Source: Niveibacterium sp. 24ML
Lineage (GTDB): Bacteria; Pseudomonadota; Gammaproteobacteria; Burkholderiales; Rhodocyclaceae
Assembly: GCF_026586805.1 (NCBI RefSeq)
Contig: NZ_JAPFHA010000034.1
Coordinates: 1-32,674, forward strand
Reading direction: 5' to 3'
Length of the DNA stretch: 32,674 nt
The notes under the pieces were generated by a model. That model did not search any database, was not told the DNA's origin, and saw only the letters and a list, made by a program, of their open reading frames with translations. The number at the start of each line of letters is the position of its first letter. Positions within the stretch are counted from its first letter, which is position 1. Of this stretch, positions 7,146 to 16,669 are shown one piece after another. A program made the position numbers and the translations under genes.

Positions 7146-8324
7146 ATGCCCGAATCCACTTCGATTCACACAACGACCCAAAAGGTTGTTGCGTGGTGGC
7201 CGCAGTCGCTTGATCCGCTCAAAGCGGGCGTGCGGATGCGTTGCCTGACACCTCTGGCGACCTTGCAGCGCGATGGCGTTGAGGTTGAACGTTACGACGC
7301 TGCGCGCGAAGCGCATTACTGCAGCGTGATCGTGCAGGCGTGGTCGGTGTTTGCCACCGCGCGCAATGCCTTGCCGCCTGAGGCGATGCTGGATGCCGTG
7401 GCGCGCTTGAAGCGCAGAGGCGTGCGCATTCTTGTCGATAACTGCGACAACCAGTTCTACAACCCTGGCAATGACCCCGAATGGGAAAAGCAGATCCAGC
7501 GCTTGCGCGCGCTGCTTGCGATGGCGGATCAGCTGGTCTGTGCCACTGAAGCCTTGGCGCAGGTGACGCGAGAGCAAGGCTTTACGCAGCCGATCGCGGT
7601 GGTGGGTGATGCGGTGGAAGGCGTGGCCGATCTGATGCCGGGCGAGAGCTGGGCACGGCGGCACCTGAACCCGAAGCGCTGGCCGGCAAAACGCAAGGTG
7701 CTCAACCATGCGTGCTGGGTGGGATATTGGCGCAAGCGTGGGCACCTGCCGCTGGTGTGGTTCGGCAACCATGGCGTCGGGTTCGCCGAGGGCGGCATGA
7801 GCGATCTGGCGTCTGTGCGCAATCAGATCCACCGCGCAAGCGAGCGCTGCCCGGTATCGCTGACGGTGATCAGCAATCACCCGCAGAAGTTCAATGCATT
7901 GTTCAGCGAATGGTCGATCCCGCGGCGCTACCTGGATTGGGATCGAACCACCTTTCTCGATGCCTTGCGCCTTCACGACGTTGCCCTGATTCCGGTGAAA
8001 GAAAACCCGTTTACCCGCTGCAAGAGCGGCAACCGTGTTGCGACCGCGCTCAACGAGGGGCTCGCCGTCGTGGCGGATCCCATCGAAAGCTATCGCGAGT
8101 TCGCAGACTTCGGCAGTTTCAATGGCTTTGACGGCGCACTGGCTGACTTCCTGCTCGACGCCCAGGGCAGGCAAGCGCGAGTTGCCGCCGGGCAGGACTA
8201 TGTGGCGCGCAAGTGCAGCCATGCGGCGATTGCGTCGCAGTGGCGACACGTCATCAACTACGAACTGCTGCAGGCGGGCCGCCAAGGCCGATTACTGGCA
8301 GGCGACACCGCAATGTGTGCCTGA
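7146..8324 (+). CDS. Probable glycosyltransferase, GT4/GT1-like, orphan
   Basis: This 392-residue protein looks like a GT-B-fold glycosyltransferase. It opens with a sequence resembling other family members (VVAWWPQSLDPLKAG, then RMRCLTPLATLQRDGVEVE). A C-terminal half follows with LALIPVK-like strand sequence and a stretch similar to the donor-binding region (CKSGNRVATALNEGLAVV, then ESYREF). No EX7E motif is certain. The frame is open from 7062, but the sequence resembles the family only from about 7146. It is flanked by unrelated genes, so its acceptor cannot be guessed. It could act in lipopolysaccharide, exopolysaccharide or protein glycosylation. Confidence 0.7.
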   Translation: MPESTSIHTTTQKVVAWWPQSLDPLKAGVRMRCLTPLATLQRDGVEVERYDAAREAHYCSVIVQAWSVFATARNALPPEAMLDAVARLKRRGVRILVDNCDNQFYNPGNDPEWEKQIQRLRALLAMADQLVCATEALAQVTREQGFTQPIAVVGDAVEGVADLMPGESWARRHLNPKRWPAKRKVLNHACWVGYWRKRGHLPLVWFGNHGVGFAEGGMSDLASVRNQIHRASERCPVSLTVISNHPQKFNALFSEWSIPRRYLDWDRTTFLDALRLHDVALIPVKENPFTRCKSGNRVATALNEGLAVVADPIESYREFADFGSFNGFDGALADFLLDAQGRQARVAAGQDYVARKCSHAAIASQWRHVINYELLQAGRQGRLLAGDTAMCA

Positions 8325-8360
8325 ACGCACGCCGGAGCGCTGCGCCCACGCAAGGCCATG

Positions 8361-8383
8361 AAAAAGGGCGCCCGAAGGCGCCC
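8361..8383 (-). terminator. Rho-independent terminator of the PTS operon
   Basis: On the minus strand a perfect 7-base stem GGGCGCC/GGCGCCC closes a TTCG tetraloop and is followed by five T. It sits 25 bases past the stop of the PTS membrane gene (8408). On the plus strand it lies 42 bases past the glycosyltransferase stop but has no U-tract, so it mainly serves the minus strand. Confidence 0.9.
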
Positions 8384-8407
8384 TCAATACTACAAAGGAA
8401 GGGTGAC

Positions 8408-10177
8408 TCAGCGCAGCGCGGCTGCCAGTGCGTCGGCGTCGAGGCCAACGATCAGGTGCATTGCGCCGCCTTCAACCGGCATGGTGGCTTGCACGCCGGC
8501 GTTCTTCAGCGCGGCGGCGTCCATCTTGCCTGCATCGGCCAGTTCCACGCGCAGGCGGGTCGCGGCCAGCGCTTCGAGCTTCTTGACGTTGCCGGCGCCA
8601 CCCAGCGCGGCACGGATCTTCTCGGCGCGCGCCTGCTGTTGCGCATTGGCAGCAGCCGGGGCTGCAGTGGCAGCTGTCACGCTTGCAACCGGTGTGGCCA
8701 GGTCAGCGTCGGCGCTGGTGGACTTCAGGTAGTCCTCCATGTCGCCCTTCATGTTCTCGGACAGCGGGCCAAAGATGGCCTGGATGCCGTTACCCACCAC
8801 CACCACGCCCGATGCGCCGAGCGCCTTCAGGCGGGCTTGGTCTACCTTGGCCGGATCGGCCACCGCGATGCGCAGGCGGGTGATGCAGGCGTCGAGACTC
8901 TTGATGTTGCTACGGCCACCGAAAGCGATCACGAGGTCGCGCGCTTTGCCGCTCTTGCCTTCGCCCATGGCTTGCAGCGGGGCGCCTTCTTCTGCTGCAT
9001 CCTCACGACCCGGGGTCTTGAGGTTGAACTTGACGATCACGAAACGGAACACCGAGTAGTAGATCGCAGCGTAGATCGGGCCAAGAACGAACACGTACCA
9101 CGCGCCCTGGGACTTGTTGCCGATCAGGTTGAACATCAGGAAGTCGATGCCGCCCTGCGAGAAGGTGAAGCCCATGTGCATGCCGAGCGTGTTCGCGACG
9201 AACTGGCACGAAGCAGCCAGGCAGGCGTGGATGAAGTACAGCACCGGCGCCACGAACAGGAAGGCGAACTCGATCGGCTCGGTGATACCGGTGAGGAAGG
9301 AGGTCAGCGCGGCGGAGATCATCATGCCGCCCACGGCCACCTTGTTTTCCGGCTTGGCGGTATGCCAGATCGCGATTGCAGCAGCCGGCAGACCGAACAT
9401 CTTGAAGAAGAATGCGCCAGCCAGCACGCCTGCGGTCGGGTCGCCCGCGAAGAAGCGGTTGATGTCACCGCTCACCACTTTGCCGGCGGCATCGGTGAAG
9501 GAGCCCATTTCGAAGAAGAAGGGCACGTTCCAGATGTGGTGCAGGCCGAAGGGGATCAGCAGACGCTCAACGAAGCCATACACGGTGGCGGCGGTGCGCG
9601 GATCGCTCACGGCAGCCCAGTGCGAGAAGGACTTGATGGCGCCGCCGATCGGGGGCCACACGATCGACAGGGCTGCACCGAGTGCGATCGCCGAGATGGC
9701 GGTGACGATCGGCACAAAACGCTTGCCCGCGAAGAAGCCCAGGTAAGGGGGCAGCGAAATGCGGAAGAAGCGGTTGAACATGTAAGCCGCCAGACCGCCG
9801 GCGAGGATGCCGCCGAACACGCCGGTCTGGATCGAGGGCAGGCCCATGATCGTGTCCGGCTTGATGCCCATAAGGCCAGCCATGACGCCGAGCGTGACGG
9901 TCATGACGAGGTAGCCGATGGTGGCGGCGATGGCTGCGACGCCATCGTTCTCGGTAAAGCCCAGCGCAACGCCGATGGCGAAGATCAGCGGCAGGTTGCC
10001 GAAGATCACGTCACCCGCGTTCTTCATCAGCGACAGGATCGCGAGGAAGACGGTGTTGGTGGTGTGGAAATCGGTTGCGCCCAGACCCAGCAGCAGGCCC
10101 GCCACAGGCAGGACGGCCACTGGCAGCATCAGCGACTTGCCGATTTTCTGCAGGCCAGCAAAGGCATTTGCAAACAT
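8408..10177 (-). CDS. nagE: PTS enzyme IIC-IIB-IIB, glucose/N-acetylglucosamine family, second IIB lacks the active cysteine
   Basis: This 589-residue membrane transporter takes up a sugar and phosphorylates it. Residues 1-390 form the IIC channel, with many hydrophobic segments and the TGITEPIEF signature at 296-304. The first IIB domain (about 410-487) carries the phosphorylated cysteine C431 in LDACITRLR. An Ala-rich linker leads to a second IIB-like domain (about 515-589, [13 protein letters not shown]), where alignment puts alanine at the cysteine position (A538). That domain cannot accept phosphate in the usual way. The start at 10177 follows GAGGAG; the frame is open to 10195, but the family sequence begins at MFANAF. 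It lies 29 bases after the IIA-IIA-HPr-EI gene. GlcNAc is the likelier substrate by similarity to NagE, but glucose is possible. Confidence 0.9.
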   Translation of the reverse strand: MFANAFAGLQKIGKSLMLPVAVLPVAGLLLGLGATDFHTTNTVFLAILSLMKNAGDVIFGNLPLIFAIGVALGFTENDGVAAIAATIGYLVMTVTLGVMAGLMGIKPDTIMGLPSIQTGVFGGILAGGLAAYMFNRFFRISLPPYLGFFAGKRFVPIVTAISAIALGAALSIVWPPIGGAIKSFSHWAAVSDPRTAATVYGFVERLLIPFGLHHIWNVPFFFEMGSFTDAAGKVVSGDINRFFAGDPTAGVLAGAFFFKMFGLPAAAIAIWHTAKPENKVAVGGMMISAALTSFLTGITEPIEFAFLFVAPVLYFIHACLAASCQFVANTLGMHMGFTFSQGGIDFLMFNLIGNKSQGAWYVFVLGPIYAAIYYSVFRFVIVKFNLKTPGREDAAEEGAPLQAMGEGKSGKARDLVIAFGGRSNIKSLDACITRLRIAVADPAKVDQARLKALGASGVVVVGNGIQAIFGPLSENMKGDMEDYLKSTSADADLATPVASVTAATAAPAAANAQQQARAEKIRAALGGAGNVKKLEALAATRLRVELADAGKMDAAALKNAGVQATMPVEGGAMHLIVGLDADALAAALR

Positions 10178-10206
10178 GGTTTTATGACTCCTCAAGGGTA
10201 CTTGGT

Positions 10207-13203
10207 TTAATCAGCGAACTTAGCGAGCCGGGCACGCACTTCGGCGGCGGTGCCCAGCGAAATCACTTCTTGTGCGAGCGCCTGGCACTCGGCCATCGAC
10301 ACGCGTGAAACAGTGGCCTTGACGGCCGCAATGGCGGGCACCGAGGCGGACAACTCGGTGACCCCGAGGCCGATCAGCACCGGTATGGCCATCATGTCCG
10401 AGGCCATGCCGCCGCATACACCCACCCACTTGCCGTGCTTCTTCGCGCCTTCGCAGGTCAGCGCGATCATCTTCAGCACCGAGGGGTGCAGGCCGTCGGC
10501 CTTCTTCGCGAGCTTCGGGTGGCCGCGATCCATCGCCAGGGTGTATTGCGTGAGGTCGTTGGTGCCGATCGAGAAGAAGTCAGCCTCGCGGGCAAACTGT
10601 TCGGCCAGAACGGCGGCCGAGGGCACTTCGATCATCACGCCGACCTTCACGTTGGTGTGGCCAGTGGCCGCTTGCTCTTCGGCCAGGATCGCCTTGGCTT
10701 CGCGCAGCTCTTCGAGCGTGGCGATCATCGGGAACATGATGTGAAGCTTGGTCAGCGGCGCGGTGCGCAGGATCGCGCGCAACTGGGTGCGGAACATGTC
10801 CGGCCGCTCCAGGCTCACCCGCACGCCGCGCAGGCCGAGGAAGGGGTTCTCTTCCTTAGGCAGCGGCAGGTAGGGCAGGGGCTTGTCGCCGCCGACGTCG
10901 AGCGTGCGGACCACCAGCGGGCGCTCGCTGCCGAGAGCCTGCGCCACGGCGATGTAGGCGGCAGCCTGTTCTTCTTCGTCCGGCGCGGTGTCGCGGTCGT
11001 CGAAGAGGAATTCCGAACGCAGCAGGCCGACGCCTTCCGCGCCGTTGGCAACGCCGCGCTCGGCATCGTCAGCGTTACGCACGTTGGCAACCACTTCGAT
11101 GTGGTGGCCGTCGGTGGTGTTGGCCGGCTGATGGGCTGCGGCCTGTTCGGCGGCATGCTTGGCAGCCTGGCGGGCCATGCGGTCTTGCGCATCGGCAAGC
11201 TGGGCTTCGGTCGGGTTCTTGCGCAGCGTGCCGCGCGAACCGTCCAGCACGACTTGTGTGCCATCGGCCAGTGCCAGCACTGCTTCGTCAATGCCGCACA
11301 CGGCCGGGATGCCGAGCGAGCGGGCGAGGATCGCAACGTGGCTGGTGGCGCCGCCGGTGGTGGTGCAGAAACCGAGCACCTTGCTGCGATCGAGCGTTGC
11401 GGTGTCCGAAGGCGTGAGCTCTTCGGCGATCAGGATCGAGCCGGCCGGTACGTCGATCTTCGCTTGCGTCACGCCAGCCAGCAGCGCGAGCACACGGCGG
11501 CCGACGTCGCGGATGTCGTTGGCGCGTTCGCGCAGCAGCGCGTTGTCCAGACCTTCGAGTTGCGCGGCATAGCGGGTGAAGGCTTCGCGCCAGGCAAAAC
11601 CGGCGCTCTTGCCGGCCGAGACGCCTTCGATCGCGAGGTTCACCAGGTCCGGGTCTTCCAGCAGTTCGATGTGCGCATCGAGAATCTGCGCCTTGGACGG
11701 GTCGCTGAGATTGGCCTTGAGCGCTTCGATGGCGCCGCGCGAATCATGCAGCGCAGCGTCGAGGCGGGCGCGTTCGCGTTGCGGCGACTCGCCCTTTTCG
11801 GCAACGTCGATCACCTGCTGGCGGTACTGCGCGATGCGGCCGACGGCAAGGCCGGGCGAGGCGGACACGCCGCCCAGTTCGTCGGCGTCACTGGTGACGG
11901 CGCGGGTGGGCGCGGCCGCTTTGGGCGCGGGCGCGGCCGGGGCGTCACCGGCTTTCTCGCCACAGCCGTCAGCGAGCAGCTTTGCCACGGCGGCAGCGGC
12001 TTCGCGTGCATCCGGGCCGGTGGCTTTGACGGTGATCGCGTCACCTTGCTTGGTCGCGAGGCCCATCACCGCCACGACCGACTTGGCATTGGCTTCGTTA
12101 CCGTCACGCACGATGCGGATGTCGGATTTGAACTTCTTCGCTTCGGCGGCGAGCACTGCGGCCGGGCGGGCATGCAGGCCGGACGGGTTGGGCAGTGCCA
12201 CCGGGCCGGCGCTCTCCACCGCACCGCCGGTCTGGGCGGCGGCGGCCTGTGCGCCAACCAGTTCGATCGAGAGGATCACGTCGCGGCCCGCTTCAACGGT
12301 GCCGCTCTTCGGGTGCATTGCGGCAACCCGGTCACCGTTTGCGATCAGGATCTGGGTCAGCAGGCTGGCCGCCTTGCGCGCCACATGGTCTGGTGAAAAG
12401 CCGATCAGGGACTGGCCTACGCTGACCTGGTCGCCCTGTCTGACCTTGGGGCTGAAGCCTTCACCCTTGAGCAGCACCGTGTCGATGCCGATGTGCACCA
12501 GCACTTCCAGACCTTCGGCAGTGGTGATGGTCAGCGCGTGACCGGCGCTGTGCAGATTGGTCACTGTGCCGGCAACCGGCGAAAGTAGGTCGCTGCTGGT
12601 CGGATCCAGCGAAATGCCGTCGCCCACCATCTTCTGTGCGAAAACCGGATCTGGCACCTTGTCGAGCGGGAAGAGCACGCCGGAGAGCGGCGCCATGATT
12701 TCGATGACACCCGCGCCTGTCGGGGCAGCGCCGGCCAGGTCCAGCGTCAGCAGTTCAGTCTTGCCAGCTTCGGCGCGGCCGCTGGCGGGCTTCATGCGGG
12801 CGATCTTGTCGCCATTCGCAATCACGATCTGGGTCAGCAGGCTGCGCGCCTTACGACCGACCAGATCCGCATCAAAACTGATCAAAAGTTGGCCGGCGCT
12901 GACCTTGTCACCCTCGCGAACCTTGGGCGAAAACCCTTCGCCCTTGAGCGTCACGGTATCCAGCCCGATGTGCAGCAAAACCTCGACGCCTTCTTCGGAG
13001 CGAATCGTCAGCGCGTGGCCCGCCGAGTGCAATTGCGTCACCGTGCCGGCGATGGGCGCGAGCAATTCGTTCGACGTCGGATCGATCGAGATGCCGTCAC
13101 CCACCATTTTCTGAGCGAAAACCGGGTCCGGCACACTTTCGATCGGAACGATCAAGCCCGACAAGGGGGCGATCAGTGTGAGTCGTGTGGCTGGGGCTCG
13201 CAT
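10207..13203 (-). CDS. Multiphosphoryl transfer protein IIA-IIA-HPr-EI with duplicated IIA
   Basis: This 998-residue cytoplasmic protein fuses the PTS phosphorelay. Two IIA(Glc)-type domains (about 8-157 and 167-316, offset 159 residues) each keep both active-site histidines: H63 and H78 in the first, H222 and H237 in the second ([12 protein letters not shown] and [12 protein letters not shown]). HPr (about 333-412) has H344 in SGLHARPAA. An Ala/Pro linker leads to enzyme I (about 440-998), with the phosphorylated H622 in [12 protein letters not shown], the PEP-site signature [19 protein letters not shown] (875-893) and C930 in GVCGGMASD. Known NagF-type fusions have one IIA and about 840-860 residues, so the extra IIA explains the length. 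The start at 13203 follows AAGGAG. It is the first gene of the operon with the IIC-IIB-IIB gene. Confidence 0.95.
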   Translation of the reverse strand: MRAPATRLTLIAPLSGLIVPIESVPDPVFAQKMVGDGISIDPTSNELLAPIAGTVTQLHSAGHALTIRSEEGVEVLLHIGLDTVTLKGEGFSPKVREGDKVSAGQLLISFDADLVGRKARSLLTQIVIANGDKIARMKPASGRAEAGKTELLTLDLAGAAPTGAGVIEIMAPLSGVLFPLDKVPDPVFAQKMVGDGISLDPTSSDLLSPVAGTVTNLHSAGHALTITTAEGLEVLVHIGIDTVLLKGEGFSPKVRQGDQVSVGQSLIGFSPDHVARKAASLLTQILIANGDRVAAMHPKSGTVEAGRDVILSIELVGAQAAAAQTGGAVESAGPVALPNPSGLHARPAAVLAAEAKKFKSDIRIVRDGNEANAKSVVAVMGLATKQGDAITVKATGPDAREAAAAVAKLLADGCGEKAGDAPAAPAPKAAAPTRAVTSDADELGGVSASPGLAVGRIAQYRQQVIDVAEKGESPQRERARLDAALHDSRGAIEALKANLSDPSKAQILDAHIELLEDPDLVNLAIEGVSAGKSAGFAWREAFTRYAAQLEGLDNALLRERANDIRDVGRRVLALLAGVTQAKIDVPAGSILIAEELTPSDTATLDRSKVLGFCTTTGGATSHVAILARSLGIPAVCGIDEAVLALADGTQVVLDGSRGTLRKNPTEAQLADAQDRMARQAAKHAAEQAAAHQPANTTDGHHIEVVANVRNADDAERGVANGAEGVGLLRSEFLFDDRDTAPDEEEQAAAYIAVAQALGSERPLVVRTLDVGGDKPLPYLPLPKEENPFLGLRGVRVSLERPDMFRTQLRAILRTAPLTKLHIMFPMIATLEELREAKAILAEEQAATGHTNVKVGVMIEVPSAAVLAEQFAREADFFSIGTNDLTQYTLAMDRGHPKLAKKADGLHPSVLKMIALTCEGAKKHGKWVGVCGGMASDMMAIPVLIGLGVTELSASVPAIAAVKATVSRVSMAECQALAQEVISLGTAAEVRARLAKFAD

Positions 13204-13253
13204 TATTTGAGGCTCCTTATTTTGGTGTGGGCGTTTGTTTTGGATTCGTGCTG

Positions 13254-13280
13254 GGGTAAACCCGAATAAGGGTGAACCCT
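13254..13280. promoter_or_regulatory. Tandem palindromes GGGT-NN-ACCC upstream of the PTS operon
   Basis: GGGTAAACCC (13254-13263) and AGGGTGAACCCT (13269-13280) share the form GGGTRAACCC, with centres 16 bases apart. They lie 51-77 bases upstream of the PTS start. Two matching palindromes on nearly the same helix face suggest binding of two repressor dimers. The regulator is not in the window; a GntR- or LacI-type sugar regulator would be usual. Confidence 0.5.
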
Positions 13281-13312
13281 AATGCGCAATCCGCATCAAG
13301 TTTTTGCGTTAG

Positions 13313-13333
13313 GTCATACAGCCACTTTATGAC
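13313..13333. promoter_or_regulatory. Inverted repeat GTCATA-N9-TATGAC
   Basis: These perfect 6-base arms lie about 110-130 bases upstream of the PTS start. The spacing fits a dimeric activator or repressor site more than a terminator. No -10/-35 pair is convincing in this spacer, so the relation to the promoter is unknown. Confidence 0.35.
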
Positions 13334-13640
13334 GATGTTTGTGGAGGTGCCACCCGATAGATGCAGTTGGTCTTCAAGGCATTGTCCGCGCTCGGCCTGC
13401 AGGGCTTGCAAACCCTGAAGTCCATTGGGTGGAGACGCGGTGTTGCGGCGCGCGGCGGATGACGCCCGCGTTGACGGGGGACAAAACCAGGTGCGCAAAC
13501 GTTGAAGGCGCGCTAATGGGCGCGGCAGCCCGGGACGGGCACGATTTCTGAGTGGGGGAGGTATTCGGCCGGACTGCTCGACGGGGCTGAGCCCGCAGAG
13601 CGATGCAGTCGGCGTGCGGGGATTGCTGCAGCAGAAAAAG
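13334..13640. other. Spacer without a recognised gene
   Basis: The 489 bases between the PTS start and the rpmG stop hold the palindromes and terminator listed separately. In the rest, both strands have short open frames (such as 13339-13551 plus and 13374-13676 minus), but none has a ribosome site plus a protein-like sequence. The minus-strand one reads through the terminator hairpin. I see no tRNA or other structured RNA. Confidence 0.5.
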
Positions 13641-13665
13641 AAAAACCCGCCATTGGCGGGTTTTT
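13641..13665. terminator. Bidirectional rho-independent terminator after rpmG
   Basis: AAAAACCCGCC-ATT-GGCGGGTTTTT is a perfect inverted repeat with A-tract and T-tract, so it can stop transcription in both directions. It sits 28 bases past the rpmG stop and would end the rpmB-rpmG transcript. Confidence 0.9.
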
Positions 13666-13692
13666 CTTCGAGGCAAACCAGGTCAGCTCAAA

Positions 13693-13860
13693 TTACTTGA
13701 GCTTGGTTTCCTTGTAGAGCACATGCTTCCGGGCCTTCGGGTCATATTTCATGAACTCGAGCTTACCGGGAGTGGTGCGCTTGTTTTTATTCGTGGTGTA
13801 GAAGTGGCCGGTGCCCGCAGTGGACTCCAGCTTGATCTTTTCGCGACCGCCTTTGGCCAT
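13693..13860 (-). CDS. rpmG: 50S ribosomal protein L33
   Basis: This 55-residue basic protein of the large ribosomal subunit begins [13 protein letters not shown] and ends YKETKLK. It has the proteobacterial L33 length and lacks the CXXC zinc pairs, so it is the zinc-independent form. AGGAG lies just upstream of the ATG. It follows rpmB by 24 bases in the usual rpmB-rpmG order and is followed by a strong terminator. Confidence 0.97.
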   Translation of the reverse strand: MAKGGREKIKLESTAGTGHFYTTNKNKRTTPGKLEFMKYDPKARKHVLYKETKLK

Positions 13861-13884
13861 TTTGTTCTCCTAGTGAGGGCGGGA

Positions 13885-14118
13885 TCAGACTTCGCCGCGA
13901 GCACGAAGCTCGGCGAGGACGACCTCGATGCCCTTCTTGTCGATCGTGCGCAGACCCGCGTTGGACACACGCAGACGAACGAAGCGGTTCTCGCTCTCAA
14001 CCCAGAAGCGGCGCGACTGCAGGTTCGGCAGGAAGCGGCGCTTGGTGCGGTTGTTTGCGTGCGAGACGTTGTTGCCCACCATGGGGCCTTTACCAGTAAC
14101 TTGACAGACGCGGGACAT
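13885..14118 (-). CDS. rpmB: 50S ribosomal protein L28
   Basis: This 77-residue protein has the L28 N-terminus ([20 protein letters not shown]) and the [13 protein letters not shown] motif. The start at 14118 was chosen over the upstream in-frame ATG at 14184 because the family sequence begins there and GGAG precedes it. It is first in the rpmB-rpmG operon, with a good promoter about 35-65 bases upstream. Confidence 0.97.
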   Translation of the reverse strand: MSRVCQVTGKGPMVGNNVSHANNRTKRRFLPNLQSRRFWVESENRFVRLRVSNAGLRTIDKKGIEVVLAELRARGEV

Positions 14119-14154
14119 GAAACGCTCCGATAAACCTGTTTGCTCGAACCCAAA

Positions 14155-14184
14155 ATCATAGCAAATGCAGGGTGGATTGATCAA
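14155..14184 (-). promoter_or_regulatory. Sigma-70 promoter of rpmB-rpmG
   Basis: On the minus strand TTGATC (14184-14179) and TATGAT (14160-14155) are separated by 18 bases, and TGC before TATGAT gives an extended -10. The predicted transcript start leaves a leader of about 30 bases before the rpmB ATG. The box matches are visible; activity is inferred. Confidence 0.6.
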
Positions 14185-14246
14185 GCATTTTCGGCGAATC
14201 CGACATCAAATGCGGCGGGTGCCTTGCCCGGTTCGCCTTGTTGCCC

Positions 14247-14924
14247 TCAGAGAATGCCGCGTTCGGCGAATGAGAGCGGTGTGGTATTGCCTGCCACGAT
14301 GAAATGATCGAGCACGCGTACGTCCACCAAGGCAAGCGCCTGCTTGAGGCTGCCGGTGAGCAGTTCGTCGGCGCGACTCGGTTCGGCGCAGCCAGACGGG
14401 TGATTGTGCGCGAACACGGTGGCTGCCGCATTGTGGGCGAGCGCCAGCTTCACCACCTCGCGCGGGTAAACGCTCGTCTGGTCGAGCGTGCCGCGAAACA
14501 GTTCTTGTGCGTGGATCAGGCGGTTCTGCGCGTCGAGCAGGATCACCATGAAGACTTCGTAAGGCAGGCTGCCAATCTTCAGACGCAGCCAGTCGCGCAC
14601 GGCGGCGGGCGAGCTGAGCAGATCGCGTTCGCGCATCTCTTCGCCGAGTGCGCGGCGCGCCATCTCGATCACCGCCTGTAGTTGTGCAAATTTGGCGGTG
14701 CCCATGCCATGGACTTTCGCAAAGTCCTCTACCGGTGCGGCGAAGAGGCCGGTCAGGCTGCCGAAACGGGCGATCAGCTCACGGCCGAGATCCACCGCGC
14801 TTTTGCCTTTGACACCGACGCGCAGGAAGATCGCGAGCAATTCGGCGTCGGAGAGCACCGCTGCGCCGTGCGCCAGCAATCGCTCGCGCGGGCGTTCGTC
14901 TTCGGGCCAGTCGGTGATCGCCAT
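14247..14924 (-). CDS. radC: RadC family JAMM-domain protein
   Basis: This 225-residue protein has the RadC family length. An N-terminal helix-hairpin-helix-like region (about 25-75, including [18 protein letters not shown] and [13 protein letters not shown]) precedes a JAMM metal-binding domain with the HNHPSG motif and a downstream SRAD. Despite the name, the family's role in DNA repair is disputed. The frame stays open upstream to 15296, but that part overlaps coaBC and is not family sequence. AAGGA precedes the ATG at 14924. It is divergent from coaBC, as in many proteobacteria. Confidence 0.95.
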   Translation of the reverse strand: MAITDWPEDERPRERLLAHGAAVLSDAELLAIFLRVGVKGKSAVDLGRELIARFGSLTGLFAAPVEDFAKVHGMGTAKFAQLQAVIEMARRALGEEMRERDLLSSPAAVRDWLRLKIGSLPYEVFMVILLDAQNRLIHAQELFRGTLDQTSVYPREVVKLALAHNAAATVFAHNHPSGCAEPSRADELLTGSLKQALALVDVRVLDHFIVAGNTTPLSFAERGIL

Positions 14925-14993
14925 GTCGTGTCCTTGCAGGGTGGGGCGGTAGAATCTGGCCTCCATCGTGCCGCGTAATCGGAACTCCATGTC

Positions 14994-16181
14994 ATGAGCA
15001 TTTTCACGGGCAAGCGCATTGTGTTGGGCATTTCGGGCGGCATTGCGGCCTACAAGGCGGCGGATCTGGCGCGCCAGCTGGGCAAGGCAGGCGCCGACGT
15101 GCATTGCGTGCTGACCGAGGGCGGCGCGCATTTCGTCACGCCGATCACCTTTCAGGCGCTGACCGGCAATCCGGCCTGGACCGACGCCTGGGATTCGCGC
15201 CAGAGCCGCAACATGGCGCATATCGAACTGACTCGCGGCGCCGATCTGCTGCTGGTGGCGCCCGCCACCGCCGATGTGATGGCAAAGCTGGCGCACGGCA
15301 TGGCGGATGATTTACTGACCACGTTGGCGCTCGCACGCGAATGCCCGCTTGCGGTGTGCCCGGCGATGAACCGCCAGATGTGGGAGAACCCGGCGACCCA
15401 GCGCAACCTGGCACAGTTGCGTGCCGATGGCATCGCGGTGTTCGGCCCGGCGTCGGGCGAGCAAGCCTGTGGTGAAGTCGGCATGGGGCGGATGCTCGAA
15501 CCGCTGGAGATCGTCGCCGAGGTGGCGGCCTTCTTCACGCCCAAGCGCCTTGCTGGCCGCAAGGTGCTGCTGACCGCCGGCCCGACCTTCGAGCCGCTCG
15601 ATCCAGTGCGGGGCATCACCAACATCAGCTCCGGCAAGATGGGCTTTGCGCTGGCGCGCGCCTGTGCCGACGCAGGGGCCGAGGTCACGCTGGTCGCCGG
15701 CCCGGTGTCGCAGCCGACGCCGCGCGGCGTCAATCGGATCGATGTGCAGACCGCGCTGCAGATGCGCAACGCGGTGCTCGCCAACGTGATGCACGCTGAT
15801 GTGTTCATCGGCGTTGCGGCGGTGGCGGATTACAGGCCTGCCGATGCGGCCGAACACAAGCTCAAGAAAACCGGCAGCGGCGGCATGACGATCGAACTGG
15901 TGCAGAACCCCGACATCCTCGCCGAGGTGGCGGCGCTGCCCAATCCGCCGTTCTGCATTGGCTTTGCGGCTGAAAGCCAGAACCTTGACGAGTATGCGGC
16001 CGCCAAGCGCGCCAAGAAGCGGGTGCCACTGCTGGTGGGCAATCTGGTGCAGGACGGCATGGGCGGCGACGACAACCGCGTCGTGCTGTTCGATGATGCC
16101 GGCCGCCACGAACTGCCGCAGGCACCCAAGGATGAAGTGGCGCAGGCGATCGTCGCGCATTTCGCGCGCATGCTGGCCTGA
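14994..16181 (+). CDS. coaBC: Bifunctional phosphopantothenoylcysteine decarboxylase/phosphopantothenate--cysteine ligase
   Basis: This 395-residue fusion carries out two consecutive steps of coenzyme A synthesis. The CoaC half (about 1-185) is the FMN decarboxylase, with [10 protein letters not shown] at the N-terminus, the region around [20 protein letters not shown], and [13 protein letters not shown] carrying the PXMNXXMW motif. The CoaB half (about 188-395) is the CTP-dependent ligase, beginning [20 protein letters not shown] and continuing NISSGKMG and AAVADYRP. The start at 14994 comes just after an out-of-frame ATG. A TAGAAT box at 14950 could be a -10, though no good -35 is visible. 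dut follows 38 bases downstream, probably in the same transcript. Confidence 0.96.
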   Translation: MSIFTGKRIVLGISGGIAAYKAADLARQLGKAGADVHCVLTEGGAHFVTPITFQALTGNPAWTDAWDSRQSRNMAHIELTRGADLLLVAPATADVMAKLAHGMADDLLTTLALARECPLAVCPAMNRQMWENPATQRNLAQLRADGIAVFGPASGEQACGEVGMGRMLEPLEIVAEVAAFFTPKRLAGRKVLLTAGPTFEPLDPVRGITNISSGKMGFALARACADAGAEVTLVAGPVSQPTPRGVNRIDVQTALQMRNAVLANVMHADVFIGVAAVADYRPADAAEHKLKKTGSGGMTIELVQNPDILAEVAALPNPPFCIGFAAESQNLDEYAAAKRAKKRVPLLVGNLVQDGMGGDDNRVVLFDDAGRHELPQAPKDEVAQAIVAHFARMLA

Positions 16182-16219
16182 CTGTGCTGCCCCTGAACTG
16201 ACAACCGGAGTCTCTTCCC

Positions 16220-16669
16220 ATGCATCGAATCGACGTCAAACTGCTCGACCCGCGTCTCAAGGAAAACCCGCCGCACTATGCAACCGCCGGTTCGGCGGGG
16301 CTCGATCTGCGCGCCTGCCTCGACGCCGCGGTCACGCTGGAACCCGGCGCGACCTTTCTGGTGCCTACGGGCATGGCGATCCATCTTGCTGATCCGGGCC
16401 TCGCGGCGATGATCCTGCCGCGCTCGGGGCTGGGCCACAAACACGGCATCGTGCTGGGCAACCTGGTTGGGCTGATCGATTCGGATTACCAGGGGCAGAT
16501 CTTCGTATCGGTGTGGAACCGCGGCAACAAGACCTTCGTGATCGAGCCGATGGAGCGGATTGCGCAGTTGGTGGTGGTGCCGGTGCTGCAGGTCGGCTTC
16601 AACGTTGTGGACGACTTCGACGCCTCACACCGCGGAGAGGGCGGCTTCGGCAGCACCGGGCGCGCTTAA
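16220..16669 (+). CDS. dut: Deoxyuridine 5'-triphosphate nucleotidohydrolase (dUTPase)
   Basis: This 149-residue trimeric enzyme hydrolyses dUTP to dUMP, keeping uracil out of DNA and supplying thymidylate synthesis. All five dUTPase motifs are present: [35 protein letters not shown] and the C-terminal [12 protein letters not shown]. It follows coaBC by 38 bases, a common pairing. Its stop codon overlaps the stop of the opposing transglutaminase gene by four bases. Confidence 0.97.
   Translation: MHRIDVKLLDPRLKENPPHYATAGSAGLDLRACLDAAVTLEPGATFLVPTGMAIHLADPGLAAMILPRSGLGHKHGIVLGNLVGLIDSDYQGQIFVSVWNRGNKTFVIEPMERIAQLVVVPVLQVGFNVVDDFDASHRGEGGFGSTGRA

Noticed and set aside
8213-10210. 665-residue plus-strand open frame opposite the PTS membrane gene
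   Set aside because: Its sequence is rich in His, Arg, Gln and Gly with no family resemblance, and it mirrors the well-supported IIC-IIB-IIB gene. It is a shadow frame of high-GC DNA.
10435-12396. 653-residue plus-strand open frame opposite the IIA-IIA-HPr-EI gene
   Set aside because: Same reasoning: the minus strand encodes a complete PTS relay protein with all active-site residues.
13374-13676. Minus-strand open frame of 100 residues upstream of the PTS operon
   Set aside because: It starts downstream of the rpmG stop and reads through the terminator hairpin, with no ribosome site.
14925-15296. N-terminal extension of RadC
   Set aside because: It overlaps the 5' part of coaBC and is not RadC family sequence; a ribosome site precedes the start at 14924.
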